Below are positions 56,152 through 64,000 of a stretch of DNA of 64,000 bases, piece after piece. The notes under the pieces were generated by a model, which saw only the letters and a program-made list of their open reading frames with translations, was not told the DNA's origin and did no database searches. The stretch comes from an uncultured Alphaproteobacteria bacterium (GTDB lineage: Bacteria; Pseudomonadota; Alphaproteobacteria; Micavibrionales; Micavibrionaceae). The stretch lies in assembly GCA_946480475.1 (NCBI GenBank), contig CAMLJM010000006.1, forward strand, positions 1-64,000. Reading direction: 5' to 3'. Every line of letters begins with the position of its first letter. The stretch's first letter is position 1. Made by a program: the position numbers and the translations under genes.

Positions 56152-56280
56152 CCGCATCTCTCTGGTCAATCAGGAGCAAACAGCGTTTAGGTTCGACTAG
56201 GAGCATGAGGCGTAGCGTATAAAACATACGTAAGCCGATATGCGACGACGTTCGAACGTGAACGATGAAAGCTTCTTGTA
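56152..56280 (-). other. structured 3' region, candidate small RNA
   Basis: Between the 17-kDa-antigen stop and the terminator lie 129 bases with a perfect 12-base palindrome (ACGTTCGAACGT, 56248-56259) and a small hairpin CGTAT-AAAAC-ATACG (56216-56230). No reading frame of use was seen. The region could be a long 3' UTR or give rise to a small RNA. No promoter was identified. Confidence 0.35.
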
Positions 56281-56760
56281 TTAGTTTACGATTTCCCAGC
56301 TACCATCAGGCTGCTGGCAAACAGTGCCGTAAGCACTTTCTTTCTTGCCGCCCACTGTCACAGTGTTCTGGTATTCACGGCAATAACGGCCAGACTTTGT
56401 TGTGCCATCACGCACGGGGGTAATCGTACCCGCGTTACCGCTTTGGGGGTTGTTCCATGTAATAGTTTCACCTACAGGAGCAGAGTGAGCGCTTTGCGTC
56501 GCTTTTTGCATGTACATTTGGTCGGCGCGATCCAGGGATTGTCCAATGCTGCTGCCAGCGAGAGAGCCCAGCAGAGCGCCCGCACCTGTAGCCCAGAGAC
56601 GACCGGAACCGCTACCAACTTGGGAGCCAAGAACGCCACCGATCAGCGCGCCGGAAGCCAGACCTACGTTCTGCTTGTTGAACGTACCAGTGCCATCATT
56701 GGCACAACCGCTCAAAGCCAGACCGGCAGCCAGTACTGAAACCATAAAAAATTTCTTCAT
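56281..56760 (-). CDS. 17-kDa surface antigen-like lipoprotein (glycine zipper)
   Basis: This 159-aa outer-membrane lipoprotein has lipobox LSGC (C19), then a glycine-zipper helix pair (ALIGGVLGSQVGSGSG and ATGAGALLGSLAGSSIGQSLD, about 38-76). The C-terminal part (about 95-159) has NPQSGNAGTITPV, RYCREYQ and a second cysteine in YGTVCQ. This matches the rickettsial 17-kDa antigen / RT0821 family. In other alphaproteobacteria it often sits beside pdxH, as here. The role is likely structural in the envelope. Confidence 0.9.
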   Translation of the reverse strand: MKKFFMVSVLAAGLALSGCANDGTGTFNKQNVGLASGALIGGVLGSQVGSGSGRLWATGAGALLGSLAGSSIGQSLDRADQMYMQKATQSAHSAPVGETITWNNPQSGNAGTITPVRDGTTKSGRYCREYQNTVTVGGKKESAYGTVCQQPDGSWEIVN

Positions 56761-56860
56761 TTGTAACCCTCAGCTCCTTATTAGATGGGGATGTTGACAA
56801 TACTATTTAGCAAATTAAGTATGGCTCTATGAAGGCAAAAAAACGGCTTATAGGCAGAAA

Positions 56861-57487
56861 ATGCAGAATATCGACCCCATAAAGATACTGGAAACCGCAG
56901 AAAATGGCCCCACAAATCCCATAACTCTTTTCAAACAATGGATGAGTGAGGCAGAAAGTTCCGAAATAAATGATCCAAACGCCATGTGTCTGGCAACAGT
57001 CGACCCTAATGGCCGTCCTGTAGCCCGTATGGTTTTACTTAAATCAGTTGATGAACGTGGTTTTGTCTTTTACACCAACCGGGAAAGCCGCAAGGGCGAA
57101 GCTCTTAACCTGAATCCATATGCGGCCCTGTGTTTCCATTGGAAAAGTCTGACACGCCAAGTACGGGTAGAAGGTAAAGTTTTACTCGTCGACGATGCAG
57201 AGTCTGACGCTTATTACGATAGCCGGTCTAAAGGCAGCCGTATCGGCGCCTGGGCATCACGCCAATCAAGACCGCTGGATAGTCGATCAACCCTGGCCAA
57301 CCGTGTGGCAGAACTGGAAAAGCAATATGGGGAAAATGATCACATCCCCCGTCCCCCGCATTGGGGTGGCTATCGCGTAGTGCCTGAATATATTGAATTC
57401 TGGCATGATGGCGGCTTCCGCCTGCATACCCGTTTGATCTATAAAAGAACGGAAAAAGGCTGGGAACGCAGCATGCTCTATCCTTGA
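56861..57487 (+). CDS. pdxH: pyridoxamine 5'-phosphate oxidase
   Basis: PdxH oxidises pyridoxine or pyridoxamine phosphate to pyridoxal phosphate with FMN. The 208-aa protein has ATVDPNGRPVARMVLLKSVDERGFVFYTN, SRKGEALNLNPYAALCFHW, and the RLHTRLIYKR region near the end, all typical. It is divergent from the 17-kDa-antigen gene and followed 31 bases later by htpG. TTGACA at 56794-56799 may be its -35 box, but no good -10 follows. Confidence 0.95.
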   Translation: MQNIDPIKILETAENGPTNPITLFKQWMSEAESSEINDPNAMCLATVDPNGRPVARMVLLKSVDERGFVFYTNRESRKGEALNLNPYAALCFHWKSLTRQVRVEGKVLLVDDAESDAYYDSRSKGSRIGAWASRQSRPLDSRSTLANRVAELEKQYGENDHIPRPPHWGGYRVVPEYIEFWHDGGFRLHTRLIYKRTEKGWERSMLYP

Positions 57488-57518
57488 TAAACACTTATGA
57501 AACCGCCATATTGACACT

Positions 57519-59447
57519 ATGACAACAGAAACACTCTCCTTTGGTGCAGACGTATCGCGTCTGCTGGATATCGTAGCCCGCGCCCTCTACTCCAACCGCG
57601 ATGTATTCCTGCGCGAACTGATTTCAAATGCCGCTGATGCCTGTGATCGTTTGCGTTATGAGGCACTGGCGAAACCATACCTCACCAAAGAGGATCCTTC
57701 TTTTAAAATTCGCATTTACCGGGATGCTCCATCGCGTATTTTGACTATCGCCGATAACGGCATCGGTATGAACCGCGATGATCTGGTGAAAAACCTGGGT
57801 ACGATTGCATGGTCTGGCAGCGCTGCTGTCATGGAAGAACTGAGCAAAGCCAGTGCTGCAGACAAAGTAAACCTGATTGGCCAATTTGGAGTCGGTTTCT
57901 ATGCCAGCTTCATGGTATCGCTGAATGTAAAAGTCATTAGCCGCAAAGCAGGTGAAGACCAGGTATGGGCCTGGGAATCCGATGGCAAGACGGGATTCAC
58001 CGTGCGGGAAGCCACCACAGATGAAGCCAAACAACTTCTTTCCGGTCGTGGAACAGCCATAAATTTAAAGATAGACGACGACAGCAGCGAATATTTGCTG
58101 ATGGAAAAACTGCGCATGGTGATCCTGCAATATTCAGATCATATCAGCGTCCCTATTTTCCTGGGGAAGGGTGATGGCACAGATGACGATAACCAGGCGG
58201 CCCAGATACAAGTAAACAAGGCCTCTGCCCTGTGGATGCGTCCCAAAAGTGAAATTGACGAAGAACAATATACCGAATTCTACCACCATATCGGTCATGG
58301 TATGGACAAACCGCTGATGACATCTCATTGGCGCGCTGAAGGGACCATCGAATTCAACGCCCTGCTGTTCGTACCCACATTGCGCCCCTGGGACCTGTAT
58401 GACCCCAGCCGCAGGAACGCTGTACGCCTGTATGTAAAGCGCGTGTTCATCACTGATGATTGCGAAGGCCTGATGTATCCATGGCTGCGTTTCATGCGTG
58501 GCGTTATCGACAGTGAAGACCTGCCCCTGAACATCAGTCGTGAAATGCTACAGCATAATCCCGTGATCAAGAAAATCCGCAGTGCTGTCGCAAAACGCAT
58601 TCTGGGCGACCTTAACAAGCTGGCACAGGACGATAAGCCTGCCTATGCCAGCTTCTGGAACCAGTTCGGCGCAGTCCTTAAGGAAGGCCTGTACGATGCA
58701 CAGGAACATCGTACCGATCTGCTGAAGATTGCCCGCTTCTACTCGACGGAGAAAGCAGGCGAACTGGTATCGCTGGCCGATTACGTCAGCCGCATGAAGC
58801 CGGAACAGGAACATATCTACTATATAAGCGGTGAAAACATCGACACACTCCGCAACAGCCCTCAGATCGAAGGTTTCAAGGCACGTGGCATCGAAGTTCT
58901 GCTCTTTACTGACACTATTGATGATTTCTGGCTGCAGACTGTGCAGGATTACGAACAAAAACCATTCCGTTCTGTGACCAAAGGGGACGTTGACCTTACC
59001 AAATTTGGCGAAGCCAAAGGCGATGACGACAAAAGCAAGAAGCATGAGAATATCGAACAGACAGACAGCCACCGTCGCCTGCTTGCGATTATTCAGGAAA
59101 CACTGAAGGAAGAAATTGGAGAAGTGCGTTATTCGCACCGCCTGACCAGTTCGCCGGCCTGTCTTGTCGCGGGTGAGAACGAAGTCGATCTGCGCATGGA
59201 ACGTGTATTGCGTATCCATCAAAAGCACGAGGCACCGTCAAAGCGGGTGCTGGAAATCAACCCCGATCATGCCCTGATCATTCGTATGTCTGAGCTGGCC
59301 AAAGCCGGAGGCACCGGCAATGAAATGGCTGATGCCGCACACCTGCTGCTTGATCAGGCCCGCATCATTCAGGGTGAACCTGTACCCGATCCTTCCGATT
59401 TCGCCCGCCGCTTGGCCTACTTCATGGAAAAAAGTTTGGCGGCTTAA
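57519..59447 (+). CDS. htpG: chaperone HtpG (Hsp90)
   Basis: HtpG is the bacterial Hsp90, an ATP-driven chaperone. The 642-aa protein has the GHKL ATP site with ELISNAADACDRLRYEA, DNGIGMNRDDLVKNLGTIAWSG and GQFGVGFYASFMV, then the middle domain (RRNAVRLYVKRVFITDD, NISREMLQ) and a C-terminal dimer domain. The length is normal. A two-way terminator follows the stop. Confidence 0.97.
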   Translation: MTTETLSFGADVSRLLDIVARALYSNRDVFLRELISNAADACDRLRYEALAKPYLTKEDPSFKIRIYRDAPSRILTIADNGIGMNRDDLVKNLGTIAWSGSAAVMEELSKASAADKVNLIGQFGVGFYASFMVSLNVKVISRKAGEDQVWAWESDGKTGFTVREATTDEAKQLLSGRGTAINLKIDDDSSEYLLMEKLRMVILQYSDHISVPIFLGKGDGTDDDNQAAQIQVNKASALWMRPKSEIDEEQYTEFYHHIGHGMDKPLMTSHWRAEGTIEFNALLFVPTLRPWDLYDPSRRNAVRLYVKRVFITDDCEGLMYPWLRFMRGVIDSEDLPLNISREMLQHNPVIKKIRSAVAKRILGDLNKLAQDDKPAYASFWNQFGAVLKEGLYDAQEHRTDLLKIARFYSTEKAGELVSLADYVSRMKPEQEHIYYISGENIDTLRNSPQIEGFKARGIEVLLFTDTIDDFWLQTVQDYEQKPFRSVTKGDVDLTKFGEAKGDDDKSKKHENIEQTDSHRRLLAIIQETLKEEIGEVRYSHRLTSSPACLVAGENEVDLRMERVLRIHQKHEAPSKRVLEINPDHALIIRMSELAKAGGTGNEMADAAHLLLDQARIIQGEPVPDPSDFARRLAYFMEKSLAA

Positions 59448-59459
59448 AGCAGGCCATAA

Positions 59460-59490
59460 AAAACCCCGGTTGATGCCGGGGTTTTCCTTT
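59460..59490. terminator. bidirectional terminator between htpG and the PfkB kinase gene
   Basis: AAAACCCCGG and CCGGGGTTTT form a 10-base stem around TTGATG. T tracts follow on both strands (TTTTCCTTT on plus). It can end both convergent transcripts. Confidence 0.88.
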
Positions 59491-59505
59491 AAAAGAAAAA
59501 GCTGA

Positions 59506-60507
59506 TTAGGCAGCTTCCTTCAGCAGATCCGCATAACGGATCGCTGGACGCGGCCCCATATGGCTGATCACCTCAGCCGCAGCCATCGAACCTAGGCGAC
59601 CACATGTTTCCAGCGTCATGCCCTGTGTGTAACCATACAGGAAACCCGCAGCATATTGATCGCCAGCGCCGGTGGTATCGATAACTTTCACGCCAGCTTC
59701 AGCCGGAATCTCGATCACTTTATCACCCGCAATAATAACGGAACCTTTCTCGCTACGCGTAATCACAATGATCTCACATGTGCCCTTCAATGCTTCAACA
59801 GCCTCTTCAAAGCTCTCCGATTCATAAAGCGATTTTGCCTCTTGCTCATTCGCGAATAGGATATCGACGTGCTCTTCTACAAAGGTTTGGAAATCAGCGC
59901 GGTGACGATTTACACAGAACGGATCAGACAGCGACAAGGCAACCTTGCGGCTGGCCTTGTGCGCCAGTTCCGACGCCACAACAAAAGCTTCTTTCGCGTG
60001 CGGTGGATCGAACAGGTAACCTTCGAGATATGTGATACGCGCCGATGATACCAGTTCCTCATCAATATCAATCGGTGACAACTCAACCGCCGCACCCAGG
60101 AAGGTATTCATGGTACGCTGGCCATCCGGCGTCACCAGAATAAGGGAACGCGCCGTCGGCGCGCCAATCGCCAGGGGATGCGTATTGAATACAACGCCCT
60201 GGGATTTCAGGTCACGGCTAAATACCTCACCGAGAGCGTCCTTGGCAACCTTGCCAATATAAGCGCCCTTACCACCGAAAGACGCAAAACCGGCAATCGT
60301 ATTCCCGGCGGAGCCGCCCGATGCTTCCATACCTGCTGGCATTTCCGCATACAAAGCTACAGCACGCTGCTCGTCGATCAGGGTCATCCCGCCCTTCTGC
60401 ATGCCATAGAGCTTGGTCTGACGCTCGACGAACGCCTCATCAGTCTGGGCCAGAACGTCAACAATGGCATTACCAATCGCCAGAAGGTCGATACGCGGAT
60501 CTTTCAT
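59506..60507 (-). CDS. PfkB-family kinase, adenosine-kinase-like
   Basis: This 333-aa kinase is in the PfkB/ribokinase family. It starts at 60507 (MKDPRIDLLAIGNA) after GAGGA. The anion-hole and catalytic base motif DTTGAGDQYAAG is clear, and GGSAGNTIAGFASFGGKGAYIGKV is the N-terminal family signature. The pattern IGNAIVDVL and the lack of ribokinase-type sugar contacts fit alphaproteobacterial adenosine kinases. It converges on htpG. The precise substrate is inferred. Confidence 0.85.
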   Translation of the reverse strand: MKDPRIDLLAIGNAIVDVLAQTDEAFVERQTKLYGMQKGGMTLIDEQRAVALYAEMPAGMEASGGSAGNTIAGFASFGGKGAYIGKVAKDALGEVFSRDLKSQGVVFNTHPLAIGAPTARSLILVTPDGQRTMNTFLGAAVELSPIDIDEELVSSARITYLEGYLFDPPHAKEAFVVASELAHKASRKVALSLSDPFCVNRHRADFQTFVEEHVDILFANEQEAKSLYESESFEEAVEALKGTCEIIVITRSEKGSVIIAGDKVIEIPAEAGVKVIDTTGAGDQYAAGFLYGYTQGMTLETCGRLGSMAAAEVISHMGPRPAIRYADLLKEAA

Positions 60508-60572
60508 GCTATATTCCTCTAGGGGTGAAAACACGCTATGTTTTAACCGAAACGCCCTGATAAGGAAATACT

Positions 60573-61175
60573 ATGGCAGGCACAAAATCACAGAAAAAGG
60601 CCCCGGACCTGCGGGAAAAGGCCATAAAATCAGCCCTGATACTGGCCGCCCGGGATGGTTGGAACAACGTCAGCCTGAATGACATCGCCCGCCATGCCAA
60701 AGCAAGCCTTTCTGATCTGCACGACCATTTCGAAGACCGCACGGATATCCTGATCGCTTATGGGCGCATGACTGACCGCAAAGTGTTGGAAAATGTCGGC
60801 GAGATAGATGGCAACAGCAGCCACCGTGACCGCCTGTTTGAAATTCTGATGGAACGATTTGATGTCCTGAACGAAGACCGCAAAGCCCTGCTCTCCATTC
60901 TAGACAGTTTCAAATTTGACCCCAAGCAGTTTGTCATCGGATTGCCACATCTGAGCCGTTCCATGAGTTGGATGCTGGAAGCCGCCGGCGTAGAAACCCA
61001 TGGCATCCGTGGCGCCGCCAGTATCATGGCCATCACCACTGTTTATGTGGCCACAGTCAAAACCTGGATGGAAGACGATAGCGAAGACATGAGCAAGACC
61101 ATGGCCGCCCTCGACAAAAATCTGGGTCGCGCCGAGCAGCTTGCCGGAATGGTCGGAATGACATCACCTGATTAA
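60573..61175 (+). CDS. TetR-fold / COQ9-like protein
   Basis: This 200-aa helical protein has an N-terminal helix-turn-helix of TetR type (about 14-60: AARDGWNNVSLNDIARHAKASLSDLHDHFEDRTDIL). The C-terminal part, especially TWMEDDSEDMSKTMAALDKNLGRAEQL, resembles COQ9, a TetR-fold lipid-binding protein that helps ubiquinone synthesis. Both readings are possible; the COQ9-like tail makes the lipid-binding role somewhat more likely than DNA binding. It diverges from the adenosine-kinase-like gene. Confidence 0.72.
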   Translation: MAGTKSQKKAPDLREKAIKSALILAARDGWNNVSLNDIARHAKASLSDLHDHFEDRTDILIAYGRMTDRKVLENVGEIDGNSSHRDRLFEILMERFDVLNEDRKALLSILDSFKFDPKQFVIGLPHLSRSMSWMLEAAGVETHGIRGAASIMAITTVYVATVKTWMEDDSEDMSKTMAALDKNLGRAEQLAGMVGMTSPD

Positions 61176-61242
61176 TAATTAAATATATTTGATATTGAAT
61201 GATTTTGTAGCGAAAGCCCAAGAGACAAAAATAGAAATGTAT

Positions 61243-62469
61243 TTAAGCGAAAGCCTTCGCGTATTCGTACACGTGGTTTTCAAGCCACAGTTTTTCCAGC
61301 ACATCGCAAAGATGATCTACATCCTCGATAGAATGCGCCGCTGTTGCTGTTAACCGCAGACGTTCCGTTCCCTTTGGTACCGTTGGATAGTTAATCGGCT
61401 GGACATAGATATTATATTCATTCAGCAGGATATCACAGATCGCCTTGCAGCATGTGGCATCACCTACGATCAGCGGTACAATATGGCTTTCGCCTTTCAA
61501 GTAAGGCATGCCAGCCTTTTCCAGACGAGCCTTGAAATGACGCACATTCCGGCGCTGACGCTGGCGCTCGATATCTGAAACCATCAAATGCTCGATGCTG
61601 GCCCTGGCTCCCGCCAATACAGCGGGCGGCAGTGACGTTGTAAAAATAAATCCGGCAGAGAAAGAACGGATAGCGTCAATCATACCCTTCTTACCTGCAA
61701 CATATCCACCAACCAGGCCATATGCCTTGCCGAAGGTACCCTCGATAATATCAATGCGGTCCATGACGCCCATTTCTTCAGCGACACCCGCACCGCGATG
61801 ACCATAAAGGCCCACGCCATGCACCTCATCCAGATAAGTCAGTGCATTATATTTCTCGGCGAGGTCAGCAATCACACCAATCGGGGCAATATCACCTTCC
61901 ATGGAATAAACGGACTCAAACGCAATGATCTTCGGACGTGATGGATCGTCATTCTTCAACATCTCTTCCAGTTGTGCCACATCGTTGTGACGGAAGATGC
62001 GTTTCTCGGCCCCGCCATGACGAATACCTTCGATCATCGAAGCATGGTTCATCTCATCAGAATAGATGATGCAGTCCGGCAGTAATTTTGTGAGCGTGCT
62101 GAGCGCACCTTCGTTAGCCACGAAACCAGATGTAAAAACCAAACCAGCTTCCTTATTGTGAAGCCGGGCAATCGTTTCTTCCAATTCAACATGGTAAAGC
62201 GTAGTACCAGAGATATTTCGTGTACCACCCGCACCGGAGCCTGAGCGATCAATCGCATTTTTCATGGCTTCGATAACGCGCGGATTTTGCCCCATACCCA
62301 GGTAATCATTGCTGCACCACACAACAACTTCACGCGAAGAACCATCCGGCGCATGGTACAACGCACGCGGAAATTGCCCTGCCAGACGCTCAAGCGTTGC
62401 AAATATGCGATAACGGCCTTCGGCCTTCAGGGCATCAACACGATTCTGGAAGTGGCTTTCGTAATCCAT
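61243..62469 (-). CDS. hemA: 5-aminolevulinate synthase
   Basis: This PLP enzyme condenses glycine and succinyl-CoA to 5-aminolevulinate, the first step of haem synthesis by the Shemin route, which is limited in bacteria mainly to alphaproteobacteria. The 408-aa protein starts at 62469 (MDYESHFQ). The PLP lysine is K248 in GTFGKAYG, the same number as in Rhodobacter enzymes. Other marks are [23 protein letters not shown] and [10 protein letters not shown]. It is divergent from the ribokinase-like gene. Confidence 0.97.
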   Translation of the reverse strand: MDYESHFQNRVDALKAEGRYRIFATLERLAGQFPRALYHAPDGSSREVVVWCSNDYLGMGQNPRVIEAMKNAIDRSGSGAGGTRNISGTTLYHVELEETIARLHNKEAGLVFTSGFVANEGALSTLTKLLPDCIIYSDEMNHASMIEGIRHGGAEKRIFRHNDVAQLEEMLKNDDPSRPKIIAFESVYSMEGDIAPIGVIADLAEKYNALTYLDEVHGVGLYGHRGAGVAEEMGVMDRIDIIEGTFGKAYGLVGGYVAGKKGMIDAIRSFSAGFIFTTSLPPAVLAGARASIEHLMVSDIERQRQRRNVRHFKARLEKAGMPYLKGESHIVPLIVGDATCCKAICDILLNEYNIYVQPINYPTVPKGTERLRLTATAAHSIEDVDHLCDVLEKLWLENHVYEYAKAFA

Positions 62470-62607
62470 GGGCAATACTCGTGGTACAAAAAGTAAGATT
62501 ATTACCAGCGGACACTATCGAATACCGCCTCTATATACAATAAAGTTTATGCAGGGCTGAACGCTATGACTTTAATCAATTCACAGCCATAAGTATGTTA
62601 AGATTTA

Positions 62608-62631
62608 TATAATAAAGCTCGTGAGAAGGAG
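62608..62631 (+). promoter_or_regulatory. TATAAT -10 box and ribosome binding site of the ribokinase gene
   Basis: A perfect TATAAT lies at 62608-62613; no matching -35 is seen at the usual distance. AAGGAG (62626-62631) follows, ten bases before ATG at 62642. This decides for 62642 over the upstream in-frame GTG at 62621. Confidence 0.45.
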
Positions 62632-62641
62632 CCAATTGAGA

Positions 62642-63577
62642 ATGATTATCGTTTTCGGTTCTATCAATATGGACATCTTTATGTCGGTCAAACACCTGCC
62701 CCAGCCAGGTGAAACCGTCATATCTCCCGCTTACGAAATGTCCCCCGGGGGTAAAGGTGCCAACCAGGCGCTGGCAGCCGCACGTTCTGGCGCCAAGGTC
62801 GCGATGATCGGGCGCGTAGGTAATGATGGCATGGGCGCGCGTGTTCTCAATAACTTGCGCCGTGCCGGGGTCATGACATCCGGGATCGCGCAATCAGAAC
62901 AGGATACAGGCTGCGCCGTCATCGCACGCGATAAAGATGGTGAGAACCAGATCCTCGTAGCGCTAGGCGCCAACGCTGATGTTGTGCATGACCAAATCCC
63001 TGATGACATTCTTGGCAAGCGCAACATGGTCATGATGCAAAACGAAATCCTGCCGGAAGAAAACTGGAAGATCATTGACCGTGCCAGCAGACTCGGTGCA
63101 ACGACAATGCTAAACCTGGCGCCTGCCATCTTCATCCCTGAGGATGTATTGAAGAAACTGGATTACCTCGTCGTGAACCAGATCGAAGCCCGCCAGATCG
63201 CCGCCAAAATGAACATCCCTGTCGAAGACCATGAAAGCCAGATTGCGCTTGCTCTTTCCAACATGGGTAACCTGACATGCATTATTACCATGGGCGAACG
63301 TGGATCATTTGCTGTAACGCCAGATGGCCAGGAAATACACGTCCCGGCATTAAAGCTCACAAACTTTGTCGATAAAACCGGTGCTGGTGATGCGTATTGC
63401 GGTACGCTGGCCGCCGCCCTGCACGCCGATTTATCACTGGTAGAAGCCATGAAACGTGCTGCCGTTGCAGGCTCTCTCACCTGTATGAACAAAGGTGCAC
63501 AGCCCTCGTTCCCTTATCTGGGCGATATCGAGGAAAACCTTGCGCAGCTCGGCGAAGTCTCCAGCAAACATATATAA
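62642..63577 (+). CDS. rbsK: ribokinase (PfkB family)
   Basis: This 311-aa kinase has the ribokinase N-terminus MIIVFGSINMDIFMSVKHLPQPGETV, the GGKGANQALAAARSGAKVAMIGRVG motif, and the catalytic DKTGAGDAYCGTLAAAL. It would phosphorylate ribose to ribose-5-phosphate. No ribose transporter or other rbs gene is near. A rho-independent terminator follows. Confidence 0.9.
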   Translation: MIIVFGSINMDIFMSVKHLPQPGETVISPAYEMSPGGKGANQALAAARSGAKVAMIGRVGNDGMGARVLNNLRRAGVMTSGIAQSEQDTGCAVIARDKDGENQILVALGANADVVHDQIPDDILGKRNMVMMQNEILPEENWKIIDRASRLGATTMLNLAPAIFIPEDVLKKLDYLVVNQIEARQIAAKMNIPVEDHESQIALALSNMGNLTCIITMGERGSFAVTPDGQEIHVPALKLTNFVDKTGAGDAYCGTLAAALHADLSLVEAMKRAAVAGSLTCMNKGAQPSFPYLGDIEENLAQLGEVSSKHI

Positions 63578-63591
63578 AAGAACAAAAACAA

Positions 63592-63620
63592 ATCCCCCGC
63601 ACAAAGCGGGGGATGTTTTT
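63592..63620 (+). terminator. rho-independent terminator of rbsK
   Basis: ATCCCCCGC and GCGGGGGAT form a 9-base stem with an ACAAA loop, followed by GTTTTT. It begins 15 bases after the rbsK stop. Confidence 0.88.
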
Positions 63621-63644
63621 AATGGGAATCATATCCCTACGGCA

Positions 63645-63821
63645 TCACGCCTGTATGTTGAGGGCGGAACCCCGAGACGATGAAACAGGAACATTCGCAA
63701 TCGCCGCGTCCAGAATGGCCACAAGCTGTTTCTCCATATCTGCAGCCTGCTTAACCATAGTCATGGCTATTGCTTGTCTTGTCATCGCGGCCTGCGCCGC
63801 TATGCCTGCGGGAATATCCAT
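63645..63821 (-). CDS. small YjfB-like putative motility protein
   Basis: This 58-aa protein starts MDIPAGIAAQAAMTRQAIAMTMVKQAAD and ends SALNIQA. This matches the short YjfB family of putative motility proteins: the MDI start, repeated small residues and methionines in one helix, and a final NI-type ending. It is too short to be found by length-based calling. GAGGA precedes the start. A near-match to the CtrA site lies upstream at 63858, which would fit a motility gene in alphaproteobacteria. No flagellar gene is in the window. Confidence 0.6.
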   Translation of the reverse strand: MDIPAGIAAQAAMTRQAIAMTMVKQAADMEKQLVAILDAAIANVPVSSSRGSALNIQA

Positions 63822-63857
63822 TTAATCCTCTACCCTATAATTCTAGTCCGACATTCC

Positions 63858-63872
63858 TTAACAGAATCTTAC
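63858..63872. promoter_or_regulatory. near-match to the CtrA site upstream of the YjfB-like gene
   Basis: TTAAcagaatcTTAC matches TTAA-N7-TTAA at seven of eight positions and holds a GAATC in the spacer, as does the perfect site at 37778. It lies 37-51 bases upstream of the small motility-like gene and overlaps the stop of the next gene. Confidence 0.35.
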
Positions 63873-64000
63873 TGGGCAACACCATTATGTTTTTTCTGAT
63901 ACCGGGCACAAGCATCGTTTAGTTCTTTAATCAGGACATCACCCTGTTTCCCGCCCGAGCCACGCAATTGGCTGCCGATGATAATCCGGAATGTACGGCG
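63869..64000 (-). CDS. unrecognised protein, C-terminal 43 residues (5' end outside window)
   Basis: The minus-strand frame is open from the right edge to a TAA at 63869-63871 and gives 43 residues, with FRIIIGSQLRGSGGKQGD, then LIKELNDACARYQKKHNG. No family is recognised from this short end. It would lie upstream of the YjfB-like gene and could be transcribed with it. Confidence 0.55.
   Translation of the reverse strand, partial: RRTFRIIIGSQLRGSGGKQGDVLIKELNDACARYQKKHNGVAQ

Noticed and set aside
1..64000. Prophage, insertion sequence, integron or CRISPR array
   Set aside because: No transposase, integrase, phage structural gene or regularly spaced repeat was seen in any part of the window.

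Overview
This window is a stretch of chromosome from an alphaproteobacterium with about 50-55% GC and dense coding. Several features agree on this. There is a Shemin-pathway 5-aminolevulinate synthase (hemA). Conserved alphaproteobacterial neighbourhoods are present: serS..pcm-M23-yajC-secD-secF-Mth938-phytoene-synthase-like, ispH-thrB-rnhA, HDAC-xseB-ispA-dxs, and aroC..fabI..17-kDa antigen-pdxH. There is a GTTC-N7-GTTC LexA-type box, a TTAA-N7-TTAA CtrA-type box, and clustered GANTC (CcrM-type) sites. A deep-branching or Micavibrio-like lineage is possible but cannot be decided from sequence alone. No rRNA, insertion sequence, prophage or CRISPR array was seen. The only RNA gene recognised is tRNA-Leu(GAG).

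Layout. 1-4.1 kb: the C-terminal part of a FadE-type acyl-CoA dehydrogenase, a cysteine-synthase-like PLP enzyme, and a periplasmic protein with two HxHP repeats. 4.3-9 kb: a hybrid sensor kinase with REC and HPt domains, a lipoprotein, a double TerB-like protein, and RlmJ. 9-12.6 kb: a Y-family polymerase behind an SOS box, a BPL_N-type amidotransferase-like protein, and TrmFO. 12.7-24 kb: a FecR-domain protein, then the Sec cluster on the minus strand, broken by sodB plus a phosphoesterase and by an EamA transporter. 24-28.5 kb: folC between two N-formylglutamate amidohydrolase paralogues, then lipB and sodC. 28.5-37 kb: tRNA-Leu, maeB, mgtE, an ArgP/LysE exporter module, a GNAT enzyme, and PBP1A. 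37-43.4 kb: an unknown 161-aa gene behind a 269-bp regulatory region, then rnhA-thrB-ispH, a lipoprotein, and an AGE-family epimerase. 43.4-48.5 kb: an isoprenoid operon (HDAC, xseB, ispA, dxs, HAD phosphatase). 48.5-63.6 kb: sppA, aroC, an unknown gene plus methyltransferase pair, fabI, a 521-aa unknown, the 17-kDa antigen family protein, pdxH, htpG, an adenosine-kinase-like PfkB kinase, a COQ9/TetR-like protein, hemA, and a ribokinase. The right end has a small YjfB-like gene and the 3' end of an unrecognised gene.

Most genes are housekeeping: isoprenoid precursors (ispH, ispA, dxs), haem, folate, lipoate, PLP, fatty acid and cell wall synthesis, protein export, and redox defence by two superoxide dismutases. 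No stretch over 300 bases lacks a gene; the longest gap is 37674-37942. Five convergent gene pairs overlap by exactly 4 nt at their stop codons.

The most interesting non-coding signal is that 269-bp gap. It holds a perfect CtrA-type site with a GANTC in its spacer, one perfect and one near-perfect DnaA box, and five GANTC sites within 132 bp. It may be a cell-cycle-regulated promoter or, less likely, a replication origin. The second is the compact SOS-type control region at 8989-9021 in front of the Y-family polymerase.
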